Assembly (NCBI GenBank): GCA_038277395.1
Contig: CM076192.1
Coordinates: 49,027,119 to 49,091,118 of the forward strand
Direction: 5' to 3'
DNA length: 64,000 nucleotides
Source of the DNA: Dryocosmus kuriphilus
Taxonomy: Eukaryota; Arthropoda; Insecta; Hymenoptera; Cynipidae
A program made the translations under genes and the position numbers. Of the stretch, positions 21,863 to 33,419 are shown in pieces. The notes under the pieces are model-generated. The model worked only from the letters and a program-made list of their open reading frames with translations, made no database searches and had not been told where the DNA came from. The number at the start of each line of letters is the position of its first letter. The first letter of the stretch is position 1.

Positions 21863-22393
21863 CCTTTTCATTGGTTGGTGAAAGGGCTGGATATAGCCCT
21901 TCCCCTATATTCCGCTTCAGAATCCTACTAGGAAAATTTTTTTTGTGTAAAAGTCCAAAACACGGACATGACCGGATAGAATCCGGATTGATTCAATTCT
22001 GGCAGACCGTTCAAAAAACGGAAATGGCCGGACACAATTCGAGTTACTCGAATCCGGTAGACCGTACAAATCATCCTTAATAATTACGTATATATGTATA
22101 ATTATATACATATATATAGCTGATAAATTCTGTTTTTGGACCAGTTTCTTCGGGGCAGCTGTTTGAGCCCTACTAGCGCCCGACTAGACCCCGACAAGGA
22201 TATGCCGGGTTACCGAACTAGCGCCTAACTAGACCCCGACTAGGGTAAGTCGAATCAACTGACTAGCTCCCGACTAAACCACCGTGACGTTACTGGCCGT
22301 GGGCTGTACCAGTTGTCCCGACTAGCTCCTGAATTTAAGTGGGGCCAACTGGTCGGTAACCAGACTAGCTCCCTATTTCAATTTCTACACGGG

Positions 22394-22754
22394 TCGTTGT
22401 TTCTACGACTGCTTAGCTTCGTCTTTAATCTACTTCAAAAATTCCTCGGAAATTTTTTTGTTTTTTTAACATGAATCTTGGACGAGCCCCCAATTTGTAG
22501 AATTCATATAAACAAATTTCCAGAAACTTGAAGAATAATCCATTCAATTTTAGTTCACAAAAGAGATATATTCTCGAAATAATAAAAGTACAACCTCAAA
22601 ATGATGAAATGTAAAACTCGACACACGTCTTTCTTACAGCGTGGCACAGTGGGCGATTTTGGATTCAGTCAGACAGAAATTCAGTGACAGTACAATTTTC
22701 AACCGAATTAATTCATTCGGGTCTTAAAATACTCGTAAGTAATGGTATGTAATG
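22394..22754. other. stretch between elements, nothing recognised
   Basis: No gene or element was identified between the CCCGTG-end element and family A copy A3. Confidence 0.35.
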
Positions 22755-23333
22755 GCGAACAACTTTGTTTATTATTATTTTTCTGTATCTTCCATAGTTT
22801 GGCGGGAAATTTGAAATCTTTAATTTTTAATAACGTTTTTATATCGATTAAAACAAAAACCGTTCATTTTATCAAAAAATGGTTAAGACAAAATTTGTAG
22901 ATTTTTTTGAGGTAAACGATTTTACTCTCTTACATTTTTTTTATCTCTCATAGTTTAGCCGGAAAATGGATTTTTTGATTTTGTGAAAACCGCTTTTGAT
23001 GGATAAAACCATAAGCGTTGGTCAAAAACCGCTGATTAACGAAATCATCCTTTCTTTTTACCCCTTAAAGAAGTGTACCAAAGCGCACTCCAATCCGATT
23101 AGTCCTTCGAAAGTTATCGTGGGAACAGACTCTAATGACGACGACGACGACGACGATAACGACGACGACGACGACGACAACGACGACGAAGACGACAACA
23201 GACAGACAGAGACCGTCGTAAAAACCGTTTTTTTTCGGATTCAGGAGGTCTCAAAACGTGGAGATTTCATGAAATCCGCTAAAGTCAAATTTTACATAAA
23301 TCTAATACCTTCTCTGATGAGAACGCAATAATT
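22755..23333 (-). mobile_element. family A element, copy A3, 5' half only
   Basis: Reverse orientation. It holds the 5' end (mutated at the ACATTCTCATC motif), the GAC-type microsatellite (about 23137-23200) and about two minisatellite units. The hairpin cluster and 3' end are missing. The plus-strand frame from 22996, an MDKTI-type start followed by an Asp/Asn run, is the conserved family frame. Confidence 0.78.
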
Positions 23334-24725
23334 CCTAATTAAATTCATGCTGTTACTTTTTATTCTATCCATGTTTCTTCTATGAAACAAAATATATATT
23401 CAATTATTATTGATTTTTAATGAAACTGAATTACCTTACATATGAATTCATTATGAAACTATTCTTCTAATAAATAACAGATTAATTATACTTTTTTTTT
23501 CTTTTTATAGTCATTCGATTATGCGAAAGAAGCATAGCTTCTGTCGGCGCTCCCGCGACCGCTCTACTTTTTTCAGTTTGTTTAACAAAAATATTACTTT
23601 TTAGAATTTTAAAAATTTTGAAGCTCCAATTGATCCTAGGTAAAATTTAAACTTTATTAAGTGAAAACTACACTTAATTTGCTGCCAATCTAACAAAAAC
23701 ACAACATCCTAGCTCATTTAGGTTCTGGGGTCTTTTTTTTACATAAAAATTAAGGGTTTAAGCGAATAATATTGCGTTATCTAGTTATTTCCATATAACA
23801 GACGTTTTTATGACGTAATAAATCGACTATTTATAATGATGAAAGAATTTTTAAAATCGTGGGATGGGGGGGGGGCTGTATAATAATAGCCTAGAGTCAT
23901 AAATTTCCAAAGACGGGCACTGCATCTAATGAATTTAATTATTTATATTCGGTCCACAAGACTAACAACAAAAAGTGCAGCCACTGTAATTCAGCTAAGA
24001 TTCACTTAAATTCAGTTTGAATTCATTATAAATTGTCTACTAATAATTTGTTAAAGGTTTAATAGAATTCAATCAAATTCACTTGAATTCAAAAAAGTCC
24101 GTAATTCAGTACCTACTATTCAACAGAATTCAGTAAAATTCAATTGTTCATTTGATCCCAAGAAATTTTAGAAAATTAATCAAGAACTAGGGGCGCGGTT
24201 CCGAATGTAGAGCAGAACCTAACTTGCACGGAAAAAAATGGATCTTGAGATCTATACCGTACCAGTAGCACCTAACTATTTGATATTGCGGCGCAGCTTT
24301 TTGGCGCTTTACTTTGTTTTCTTCATTTTTTTCGTTCTGATTTTGTAACAAACAGTAAAATTTACGGCGTCACTCAGTAAATTCACAAACCAGTTCAATG
24401 CATGAATGAGGATAGTAACAATCCCACAAATGACTTATAATATTCGCACTGTTAGCCGAACACTTTGCGAGAGTAAGAGTTACTATTTCGTTTAGTAAGC
24501 CTAACACTGTTAACAATAAGTTTGCCCATTTCGCATAGTACCGCATGCAATCTCTAAACAGGTTAGCCCGAAAGCCTTGGTAACAGATAATGTAAAATAG
24601 CGATGAATTTTAAGAAAAAAAAAACAAATTTTATATTATTACTTTACTTAAGTCATGTTTATTATTATGCAGTTGCACGCACAGTTACTTACACATATAA
24701 TTGCACCCTTAAACGTTCTTAAAAA
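23334..24725. other. AT-rich stretch with GAATTCA-like repeats, no supported gene
   Basis: At about 23985-24150 short variants of GAATTCA or AATTCA recur many times. A 10-base G run lies at 23866-23875. Nothing coding was recognised. Confidence 0.4.
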
Positions 24726-24734
24726 TCCTACTCG

Positions 24735-24815
24735 CTGTGGATTCGAACCCTATACAAAAAAAAAAAAAAAACTCGGCCAAACGTTTTCGCTGAGATTGCT
24801 CTACCAACTAACAAT
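24735..24815 (-). repeat. tRNA-like relic interrupted by a T run
   Basis: On the minus strand an A-box-like TAGTTGGTAGAGCA (24798-24811) and a B box GGTTCGAATCC (24739-24749) are present. Between them lies a run of about 16 T, which would stop polymerase III. It is therefore a decayed tRNA or tRNA-derived SINE and not a working tRNA gene. Confidence 0.5.
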
Positions 24816-24825
24816 AAGAAATACA

Positions 24826-25435
24826 TGTATTCCGTTTCATCGGTAATTATATTAAAATTAAAATACAGAAAAACGTTTTTGACACGGAAAATCACTTTTC
24901 TTTGAGGTACCTACAATGTTTCTTTTCTAAGATATAATAATTTGTCAGGCTCAAAGACAATTTAATGCAAAATCAATAAGGTTAAACAAAAATAAATTAC
25001 CTTTATTAAGTTTTGTACCAGAAGAAAACAATTATTTAAGTAGGTGTATATAAAGTAGATATTAGCCGTTATTTCTTTTGTTTATTTAGAATAGTTATCT
25101 AAAAAAATAGGCACTGTCTAGTGTTACGAAATTTCTCATTAGTCAAACTGGTGAAGTATAGCCCTTGGACGAGCTGGAAAAGTCTTACGGAAAATTACGT
25201 AATAGTAGAGAGTACGGAAATAATATTTTATAAAAAGATAAAACATTATAAAAGCATTTCTGATAGTAACACTTTGTGAAATTTACTTATTATTTTAATC
25301 TGCAGGATAACTATCTAAAATTGTAATGTTAGCACTCTCACTCGGTACTTGGTGCGATTTGAAAAAGTGTATCATAAAGTCTCATATAGTCAAATTCGCT
25401 TTCGATTTGAGTTTATGGCTTTCCCGCGTGGCAAT
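24826..25435. other. AT-rich stretch, nothing recognised
   Basis: No gene or repeat boundary was seen before the foldback that begins near 25440. Confidence 0.35.
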
Positions 25436-25439
25436 AGAA

Positions 25440-26935
25440 CATTGCCTAACTTTGGCCAAGTCTTGCCAACTATTACGAACTTTGCCAAACGATGGTGAAT
25501 CATGGCCGAACTCTTATGCCATTGTACGGATTAGTTCGTCAGTGTACGAACACTGGCCAACTATGGCTAAATGAGCGTTTTCCAGTGTTTAACTTACTAT
25601 GGGCACAGAAATGCCTGCGGACTTTAGATTTTTCTAAGTTACAAACAAATTTGTTTTGACACTCAGGTAATTGAAATTTATCTTCTTCAAGGACTAAAGA
25701 GTTTTCCACCAAAGCTGCATATACATACACGAGGCATTGGCCGAAGTTTTTGCCTCCTGAAAAATCATCCTATCTTCCTCGAGGACATTAAATTTCAGAA
25801 CCAAACTTCGCCAATCCAAATTTAATTAGCAATGGTTTCGCTGTCCTGAGAAATCGCTCAAGTGCACTAGGTGTCTAAAGCGTAATTCGCAGTCAAATCT
25901 TAATTTGTCCAGTAGTCAGCAAATTTAACACGCTGAAAAAATTTTGCGCGGTTAACCTGACATGACGTTAAAAACTTCAACGAAAAAAACCGACACAAAT
26001 TCCGGAAAGCTTATTTGCAGCACCTGATGCATCAATCAATTGCTTGGCGACCATCGCGCCTGAATTTAGAGTTGTTTTCGGTGACCCTGGATATGAATTC
26101 CTAGGAAAATTTCTGTAAATTTTTATTTTCAGGACCTGATGCAACAGTCTATTTTCGGCGACCATCGCAACTTCGTTTCGAGTTCACTTTCGTGACCCTG
26201 GATATGAATTCTTTGGAGAATTCCTTTGGTACAACACCTGGTGCGCTAAGATCGTCCTAAAGCGAATAAAGTGGTTACATATTAACATTAGTGTGAAAAT
26301 GATCGACAGTTCCTAGAAGATTATGTCGTTTTTAACCTGGTGCAACGGTCGGCATCTAGCGGGTACTACTCAAGGAAGATGAGCTTTAGGCACCGAGAGC
26401 ACTTGAGCGATTTCTCAGACAGTGAGACCTTTGCTAATTAAATTTGGCTTTACGAATTTTAGTTCTAAAACCTAATTTCCTCGAGGAAGATGGGTTAAGA
26501 CTTAACGGCAAATACCTCGGATTTCTGCAGCTTTGGTGGAAAGCTCTTTAGTACTTGAAGAAGATAAGTTTCAAGTGCTTGAGTTTCAAAACAAATTTTA
26601 TTGTAACTTAGAAAAATCCTAAGTCCGTAGCAATGGCGGATCCAGGATTTTCAAAAGGGGGGGGGGGGGGGGGTCCACAAAAAGATCTGTCCTTTTTGCA
26701 GATAATAATTACTTATAATTACTTAATATTAATAATTAAGTCATTAATAATGTTAATAATTACTTAAAATTGTGGATAATTCGTGGGTACCACTGGCAAA
26801 GTTATAAAAAAATGTCGAATTTTGGCTTTTCTGATACCGAAGGGGTGGATCCGGACCCGAAACAATGACATAAGAGTTGGGCCATGGTTTACCATAGTTT
26901 GGAAAAGTTCGCCATAGTTGGCAAGATTTGACCAA
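25440..26935. repeat. large foldback with diverged arms of about 500 bp or more
   Basis: The left arm (about 25440-25880) and the right arm (about 26395-26935) match in reverse complement through blocks such as ATTTTTCTAAGTTACAA, AGCTGCA, TCTTCCTCGAGGA, AATTTAATTAGCAA and GAGAAATCGCTCAAGTGC. The centre holds 2-3 direct units of about 116 bp ending GTGACCCTGGATATGAATTC. A 17-base G run interrupts the right arm at 26657-26673. The right arm ends where the CCCGTG-end element begins. It encodes nothing recognisable. Confidence 0.7.
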
Positions 26936-26936
26936 T

Positions 26937-29900
26937 CCCGTGTGGAAATGAAAATCAGGGCACTACCAGGTCCTGATAAGGTTGCCTTATTTTATTTCAG
27001 ACCCGGATACGGCAACCGTATCAGGCCCTGATGGTGTTTCGTCATGCTCGAAATGAGAAGGGCCGTATGTAGCCAACCTTAGACGGTCCGTATCAGGCAA
27101 CCTTTCTTGAGCCTTGAAAATTATTAGTAAGGCCCTTCTCCGGGCCGTCTAAATTTCCTATCAAATACCTTAAATTATTATTTTCTAATTAGAATGCAAT
27201 AAATGATGAGTTTCCGTAAGAAAAACAAATAAAAATTTAGTTAAAAATTAAAGAATGGTATATTTTATTTTAAAACTTTGAATAAAACACACTATAGATA
27301 AGCTGTAATGCTGTTAAGTATTTTAAATCATTTTTTCAGTCCAACACTTGTAGAATTAGAGTATTAAATATCTCAATCTGAAATACTGTAGTAACAATGC
27401 TTAAATTATTAGAGTGATGACTCAGACCCATCTTCGTTTCCTTCTTGATGTAGTTCTTCTGGATCTTGTTGTTCCTCTGGGTCTTGATGTTCCTCTGGAT
27501 CTTGAAATTCTTTGGTCTTTTACAAAGCAGCTCTTTTCTGCCTCTCACCCTCCCAGTCCTTAGCATTATTAAAAACTTTGGTAACTAAGCTGCAAATATT
27601 ATCCTCAGTAAATTATTTTTCACCAGGACGTCCGTGAGTCTGTGTAATCATACCTGAAAAAAATAAATAAAATTATATGCATATTTTTGTTTGTATATAA
27701 TATATAAATATATATCACAAAATTCAATAACTCTGACTCTCACCTGAGATACACTCATAAAAATAAGTTCCCTTCATGATCCGCCTGTCAGGTACTTTTT
27801 TCTTTGCCGTAAATTTAAGCATTGAATTTCGGCTGAGATATTTCTTTAAAATATTTGTTAAACTTTTTTAGACATTTAACTCTCGATCGAAAAGGTAATT
27901 CAAAGAAGAAAACTGAAAAAAAAGTAAATGATTAAAAAATGTTATCATGGTTTCAATATAATACGTTAATAATTGAGAGTTTTAACGATATACTTTTATA
28001 ATACTTACAAATTCTGTCCAAAAGCCATCATTAGTTTTCAACTTTTCGTTAAACTCATCAAATTGTTTAGCACTCTGAAATGGAATTGCTAGTTTGTGCT
28101 TTTCTGTGAATAACTTTTCTTTAGCTGTTTCTTTTTGTCCTAGATGAAGTAAAATGGACCATTGATTTGCTAAAATTCCCTGTACATCGACAGATAGTCC
28201 CTTCAACGCTGAAAAAAAAACCAGAGGAAGATCTAAAAATAACCGTAAATTATTTTTAAAAACGAAATTTTCAATAAGAATCAATAAAAATTTAAAGCAG
28301 ACAAATAATCAAAATATAATTATTAAATTACATAATTACCATCTTTCTTCAAAGTTTTTTTCTGTTCAAGAACAGCCAAATTTTTTTTCCTGATTTATCC
28401 TTGTCAATAAGGTCTTGTTCCTTTCTCATTTTTGTAATATTTTCATTTGAATTTACCTCACTTTTTTTTGCAGATAAATCAGGTGATTTTCTATTTTTTT
28501 TTACAAACTTAGTATTTTTAGTAAAGTTATTTACATTCTCTGATGAACTTGGGGTTTCTTCATCCTTCTTAGTTCTTTTTAGAGCGGGCAAACTTTTTGT
28601 CGCAAGTTTTGGAAGCTTCCGTTTGTTGTCTTTTTTTTTAATCTTTAAACACTCAATGTTTTTATTTTTTCTTGAAACACATGATGAGTCTGTGTCTGTG
28701 TTAGTATATTGTGATGAATAGTTTTCCGCGTCCAAATCCATAGCAGATACAGAATTAATTTCGTTTTCCGTATTTTCTGTAATCGTCAGTTTGTTTGTTT
28801 TCAACTTATTCTGTATGATGTCAGCTTTTCTTTAAGGGTCAACCTCAGAGTCTGTCGTGAATACAAATTCGGTATAACTTCTAAACGAGCAACTTTCTGC
28901 ATTGCTTCTTCATAAGTATCTAAAAAAATGTTAACAGAATTAATTATATTGTACTTTCAACCCTCATAGTCCTCAGGGTCAAATTGACACTATTTTTAAC
29001 TTTACCGCAGAATTATTGAAGAAAGGCATACAAAAGGCTACACAAAAATATTTTAATCAACATAAAAAAGTTCTTAAATTTTAAACTATCTTTAATTTAC
29101 CTCAGAGTGTCAATTTTATAATCAACAGACTGATTAAGGTGTCAAACTGAGGGACTGATGAGGATTTAAAAGCGAAGTGTTAATTTCTTAAACACTTTAA
29201 AATTGTAAACTATATATTTAAAAGTTTCTTTATTTACTCAATTTTAAATTTAAAGTGTTCAAGATTTAGTGAAAAATTACGTACCCGCTTGCCCCTTTAC
29301 TAAAATGGGATATGTTGGCCAGTCCTCTGGTGCACTAGCCTTTAACTTTAGGAGAGATTCAAGAAGGTCATTGTTTTCTTTGTCGTATGGAGGACCCATA
29401 AATTTTGTTACCAAACGACGTTTAGTAGGACACAGAAAAACCCATTCTGATCTGGTACAATCTACAAATGGTTTCCTCTTTTCCTGTGCCGTTTCGGGCA
29501 CAAACTTGATCAATAGATATTCTTTAAGGGTTTCCATCTTCCAAACCTTAAAAAGGAAACAATAAACGTTCTTATTGCAAAAATTGTTTAATTAATTTAG
29601 CAAATATGAATTAGAACTAAAAGAGGAAACAATTATTTAATTACTTTTACTGTAATTTATAAACCTATTTCTTTTCTTATTCCGCCATGGTGACCTAACC
29701 TGTATACAAAGATTGAGAAAACCATGGGTGAAACTTTCAAGTTGTTGATGACTTTTGCCATGGTTTTACCGATTCTTCTTTTTCAGAAAAGTAGGTATCC
29801 TATGTTTGATTATTAAAAATTTACCAATGAAAAGACCAGAAAATTTCTACATTAAACTTTGCGAAAAATGTATTTGCGAAACTATTCATAAAATTACAAG

Positions 29901-30730
29901 TAAAATTATTACAAATTATGACAAATTTACGATAATATTAAAGCAATTATTACTCATCTTTTATTTTCCAAATGTTATATTTAAAATTTGTATAATTATC
30001 AAAGGTTTTAAAAAGCTATATAAAAACTAAAAAATAAAATTGATTTATCTTTAATAGACATTAAAATTAGAAATTCACTTTTTAAAAGTACGATATAATT
30101 AATTTAACTTTAAAATAAGAATCTATTATAAATAATACTTTTATTTTAAAGATATATGTCTTATGTCTAAAACAATTTATTGGAAAATAGTAATTAATTA
30201 TTGTTTATTGACTTACCTTTTACATCTAGTGTATCAGAAGAGCTAGAAGGCTCATTTAAAGAATACAACCTGCTAACACCCAATTCGTTCAAAGCTTTTT
30301 CAATCGCTCGTCGTTTTTTCGATCGAATTCTACTCAAATCTTTCTTTCTTTTTTCACGATCCATTTTTCGTAAAAAATTTTATATTTAAACGCGTTTGCA
30401 ATTGATAGGCATCAGACAAGGTATAACAAAGGTGCGCATCCGGTGCCTTAACTTGGGACCTCACTTAGTACGCCTGATCTTCAACGGAGGCGCCCTTATC
30501 CGTATCCTGTCCGGGCCGTGCAGTTACCGTGAGTACGGTATATTTCAGGCTTTCTTACTTACTAATAAGGGGAAACTACTTGGGTCGTACGCGGACCTGA
30601 TCAGGGCCTTTACATAAATTTGTTCATCAGGTAGCCTGAACCGGACCTGAACCGGACCTGATCCAAGCCTTTTTTTAAAAAGGGCAAAAATAAGGCAATT
30701 TCCGTACGGGATGTTCCACTTCCACGCGGG
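26937..30730. mobile_element. CCCGTG-end DNA element carrying a DUF4806-like gene
   Basis: The left end CCCGTGTGGAAATG and the right end (reverse complement CCCGCGTGGAAGTG) are inverted. Both are followed inward by clusters of short repeats around CCTGATACGG and GGCCCTGAT, with GCCTTATTTT near each end. A decayed six-exon gene fills the interior, on the minus strand. I saw no transposase motif other than whatever this gene may be, and no target duplication. The superfamily is not identified. Confidence 0.55.
27409..30364 (-). pseudogene. six-exon DUF4806-like gene, decayed
   Basis: Proposed exons on the minus strand are 30217-30364, 29285-29546, 28340-28919, 28009-28208, 27744-27912 and 27409-27653. 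Most are bounded by AG and GT (GTAAGT after exons 1 and 4). Phases agree between exons 2 and 3, 3 and 4, and 5 and 6; the exon 1 to 2 junction is unresolved. Exon 1 is basic (MDREKRKKDLSRIRSKKRR). Exon 2 has SEWVFLCPT, GPPYDKEN and DWPTYPILVKG. Exon 3 starts DTYEEAMQKV and is Lys/Ser-rich. Exon 4 contains IPFQSAKQFDEFNEKLKTND, resembling the start of DUF4806. Exon 5 has IYGKEK and MKGTYFYECISG. Exon 6 ends in three QDPEE-type repeats. Frameshifts in exons 3 and 5 and stops in exon 6 show it is dead. The family name is by resemblance only. Confidence 0.58.
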
Positions 30731-31379
30731 TTACTCTTTTAGATAGTTGAGTTGACACACTCAGTCATTAATCGATCATTACGAAAATGTATATATGAGC
30801 GTCTCGCTTGGCACTTTTGCGATGCAGAAAAGGAGATCGTGCTTATTTAAAAAAGTCAAGCTCACAATTCTTTGTTTACTATATTAATCAGTTCTTCATG
30901 ATAGCTTGCAAGTTCAACTGTACTATTTCGAATAGTTACTGAAACTGCCTGTTCTCGGGAATTTTCTTTTCACAATTTGAAGTAGTAATTTTTTTTCAGG
31001 ATATTGTATATTTTCACGCTACTATTTCATGCAGTATCAAAAACGATTCAAGTTGTTTCTTTTGCAATGCTCACAAGTAAATTTCAAATTAACAATGCGA
31101 AATAGTGAATCTGACTATCCACTTTTTTCCGTGTGGCGCACCCATATGTCAAATAAATTGACGCATTCTAAAAGAAAGGTGGACACAAGATTCAATTTAT
31201 TTATTTTAATACATAAATAAATTCAATCAATCAATTTTAGCATTCAAAGTCATCATTTAAAATTTGCCCTAAAAAGTTTAGTCAAGTTATTTTCTAACAT
31301 TTTGTAGTTTTCATTATAGCGGGACAAAAGCAATGAAAAATAAAATATTTTGCCCGTTTCAGGTTGTCTGAATTAAAAA
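30731..31379. other. AT-rich stretch, nothing recognised
   Basis: Short frames only. It lies between the gene-bearing element and a related repeat-rich segment. Confidence 0.35.
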
Positions 31380-32611
31380 ATTGTAAAACGGCCCTGATGA
31401 GGTTCGGGTACGATCCGTATAATTAACCATTATTTTAAAATCAGGCATCCTGAATTGTACCGTATTTACGGTACCATACTCGACCCTGATGCGGTCCGAA
31501 TAAGGGCGCCTCTGTTGGTGACAAGGCGTACTGAATAAGGGCCGTATTTAGGTACCGGCCGAGGGTCATATTATATACCCTGTGTTGACCGTATTTCTGA
31601 CTTGTGCGCTTGTGTCAACTTGTGTGGAATTTTGTTTTCGTATTAATTAATGCGAAATAATTGCAATTAATAAAATGGGTAGTACAACACGAAAAAGAGA
31701 GCAAACTCGCCTTCGAGTAACAGCTTCATTGAAAGTTGACTCAATTCTGGGGTCTTATACACTGTAAATTTTTTGAGAATTTTTCCTACAGATTGTTAGG
31801 AAAATTCCCAAGTTTCGTTGGGAAAAAGGGCTTTCCCAAAAATGTTAGGGACTTTTCCCTAATTTTAGGGAAAGTTCCGGAAAAGCATGAAATATTCCCT
31901 AACTGCTCGGGAATTTTCCGAAAACTTAAGGGAATTGACAACACACTGACTAGAGGGTCGACCTACAGGGAGAAGGTACGAGTAGCTACCGCTAGATGGC
32001 CTAAAAATTGGGCTGTCGCAAGTAAGACGGCGATCTCCGTTTATAAAGGCGGGACGTTCCTCTGAATACGTATCTTCTCTTGAGCTTCGGTTCGAGAAGT
32101 AAACTCATCTATAATCTATATTATGTAGATGAAAAAAATAAGTTTAATTTTTAAAAAAGTAGTTACAACGATTAAACATAAAAACATCACTTATTATTTA
32201 ACCTTAAAGAATATCGTTTGTTACTTAATGCAAATATGCATGCAGCATTAAAAATTACTTAAAATTGTTACTGCGAAAAATAATATGTATGTATTAATAC
32301 AAGATTTTCATGAATATAATAAACAGTTTTAAAATGCATTCATATTGGTATATTTATTTCACTATATAATTAAAAAATAATTTCAGGCATTTGATAGGTA
32401 ACACATATGGCCCTGAAACGGTCCTGAATTTTTAAAAAGACGCAAAAAAGGTTGCCTGATACGAATCCTGTCAGGTTGCTTCATACGGCCCTTTTACCAT
32501 TTTGCGTTACAGAACGGTATAAGGGCCTAATAGGACTGCCGAATCCGGGCCTTACGTAAAGTAAGGCAACCTTTTCAGGGCCTGTAAAAGGCCACACTTA
32601 AATTTCTACAC
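31380..32611. mobile_element. relative of the CCCGTG-end family, left end unclear
   Basis: The right end at 32611 is CTACACGGG, as in the element ending at 22393. Repeats around GGCCCTGAT and CGTATTTA occur at 31390-31580 and 32405-32590. A block at 31500-31515 is the reverse complement of one at about 30483-30500. The interior holds the promoter-like module at 31963-32100 and a stretch of GGGAAA/TTTCCC repeats at about 31770-31935. I could not find a matching left end. Confidence 0.45.
31963..32100 (+). promoter_or_regulatory. promoter-like module, second copy
   Basis: Carries GGGAGAAGGTACGAG, CCGCTAGATGGC, TATAAAGGCGGGACGTTC and GAGCTTCGGTTCGAG in the same order as the copy at 21716-21862. 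The sequence after the module differs between the two copies. Confidence 0.4.
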
Positions 32612-33083
32612 GGGTTAATGTTTTATCCGTGCGTAAAATTGATTAAATATGACGTAAAATATATGTTTATTCATGTACTATGCACATTTACATTTATAGA
32701 AATACACATCTAAATAATATTACATTTTTACCCATATCAAAACGTTCCTAGCGGACTATATTTTTTGATAGTATAATATTATTATACATTTGTAATCACT
32801 TCATAATATTTTTTTTGCTGGTTTTAATGTTAGATACATAACCTCTTTGAAAGAAGTCTTGTGAAAAGCTCTTCAATTTACACAATATTAATTAAGATTT
32901 TTAAAACATTTTTTCAACGACTAATTTTATTAATAATTGTGCTTCCGCTAGTAAAAAGTCATTTTTCGTTCGCATTTATAAGACAAATAAGCACTGCGCC
33001 ACATTATCCATAACTGTACGCAGGTGAATGTTTTACGAAAGCCTAAAATTAATGGTTTTAATTCATCCCCATGTCATTTTTGC
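32612..33083. other. AT-rich stretch, nothing recognised
   Basis: No gene or repeat was identified before the SINE. Confidence 0.35.
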
Positions 33084-33096
33084 CATAGACAATGCA

Positions 33097-33406
33097 GAGA
33101 GTCTCGGTGGCTCAGGTGGTAGCGCGTCGGCCTTCTAAGCAAGAGGTCCGGGGTTCTATTCCTGAGCCGGTACCAATGGACTTTTCTATGTACTTCTACC
33201 GAGGCTCTCGCGGTTCGGAACCCACGTTAAACTGTAGGTCCCCTCATAAAGAGGCCATTGATCTTTCGGGGAAGATGCTGACATATATTGCTTAGGGGTC
33301 ACTGGGCGATTTCGAGAGACTAAAGCAGTTGTAAAATTTGTTTGGAATTGTTCTGTAAGACTCTCAAAACCCGTAAAAGGGAGGGAGTATAAACTAACAT
33401 ACAAGT
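33097..33406 (+). mobile_element. tRNA-derived SINE, copy 1
   Basis: Flanked by a perfect 13-base target duplication CATAGACAATGCA (33084-33096 and 33407-33419). The head has an A box TGGCTCAGGTGG (33108-33119) and a B box GGTTCTATTCC (33152-33162). A body of about 230 bp and a short ACATACAA-type tail follow. A second copy with its own duplication lies at 38800-39121. The frame 33092-33295 is a translation of the SINE and not a gene. Confidence 0.9.
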
Positions 33407-33419
33407 CATAGACAATGCA

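Larger units (their letters stand above)
20842..22393. mobile_element. CCCGTG-end DNA element, non-autonomous
   Basis: The left end CCCGTATAGAAA and the right end (reverse complement CCCGTGTAGAAAT) are inverted. Subterminal repeats around GGGGCTAGTCGG occur near the left end (20880-21190), and their reverse complements (CCCGACTAG) near the right end (22170-22370). No transposase is visible. No target duplication could be identified. Related ends occur at 26937, 30730 and 32611. Confidence 0.62.

Noticed and set aside
24735..24815. Functional tRNA gene on the minus strand
   Set aside because: A run of about 16 T lies between the A and B boxes and would terminate polymerase III.
33092..33295. 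Open frame reading VAQVVARRPSKQEVRGSIP
   Set aside because: It is the translation of the tRNA-like head of a SINE, and the same peptide appears in the second copy at 38958-39149.
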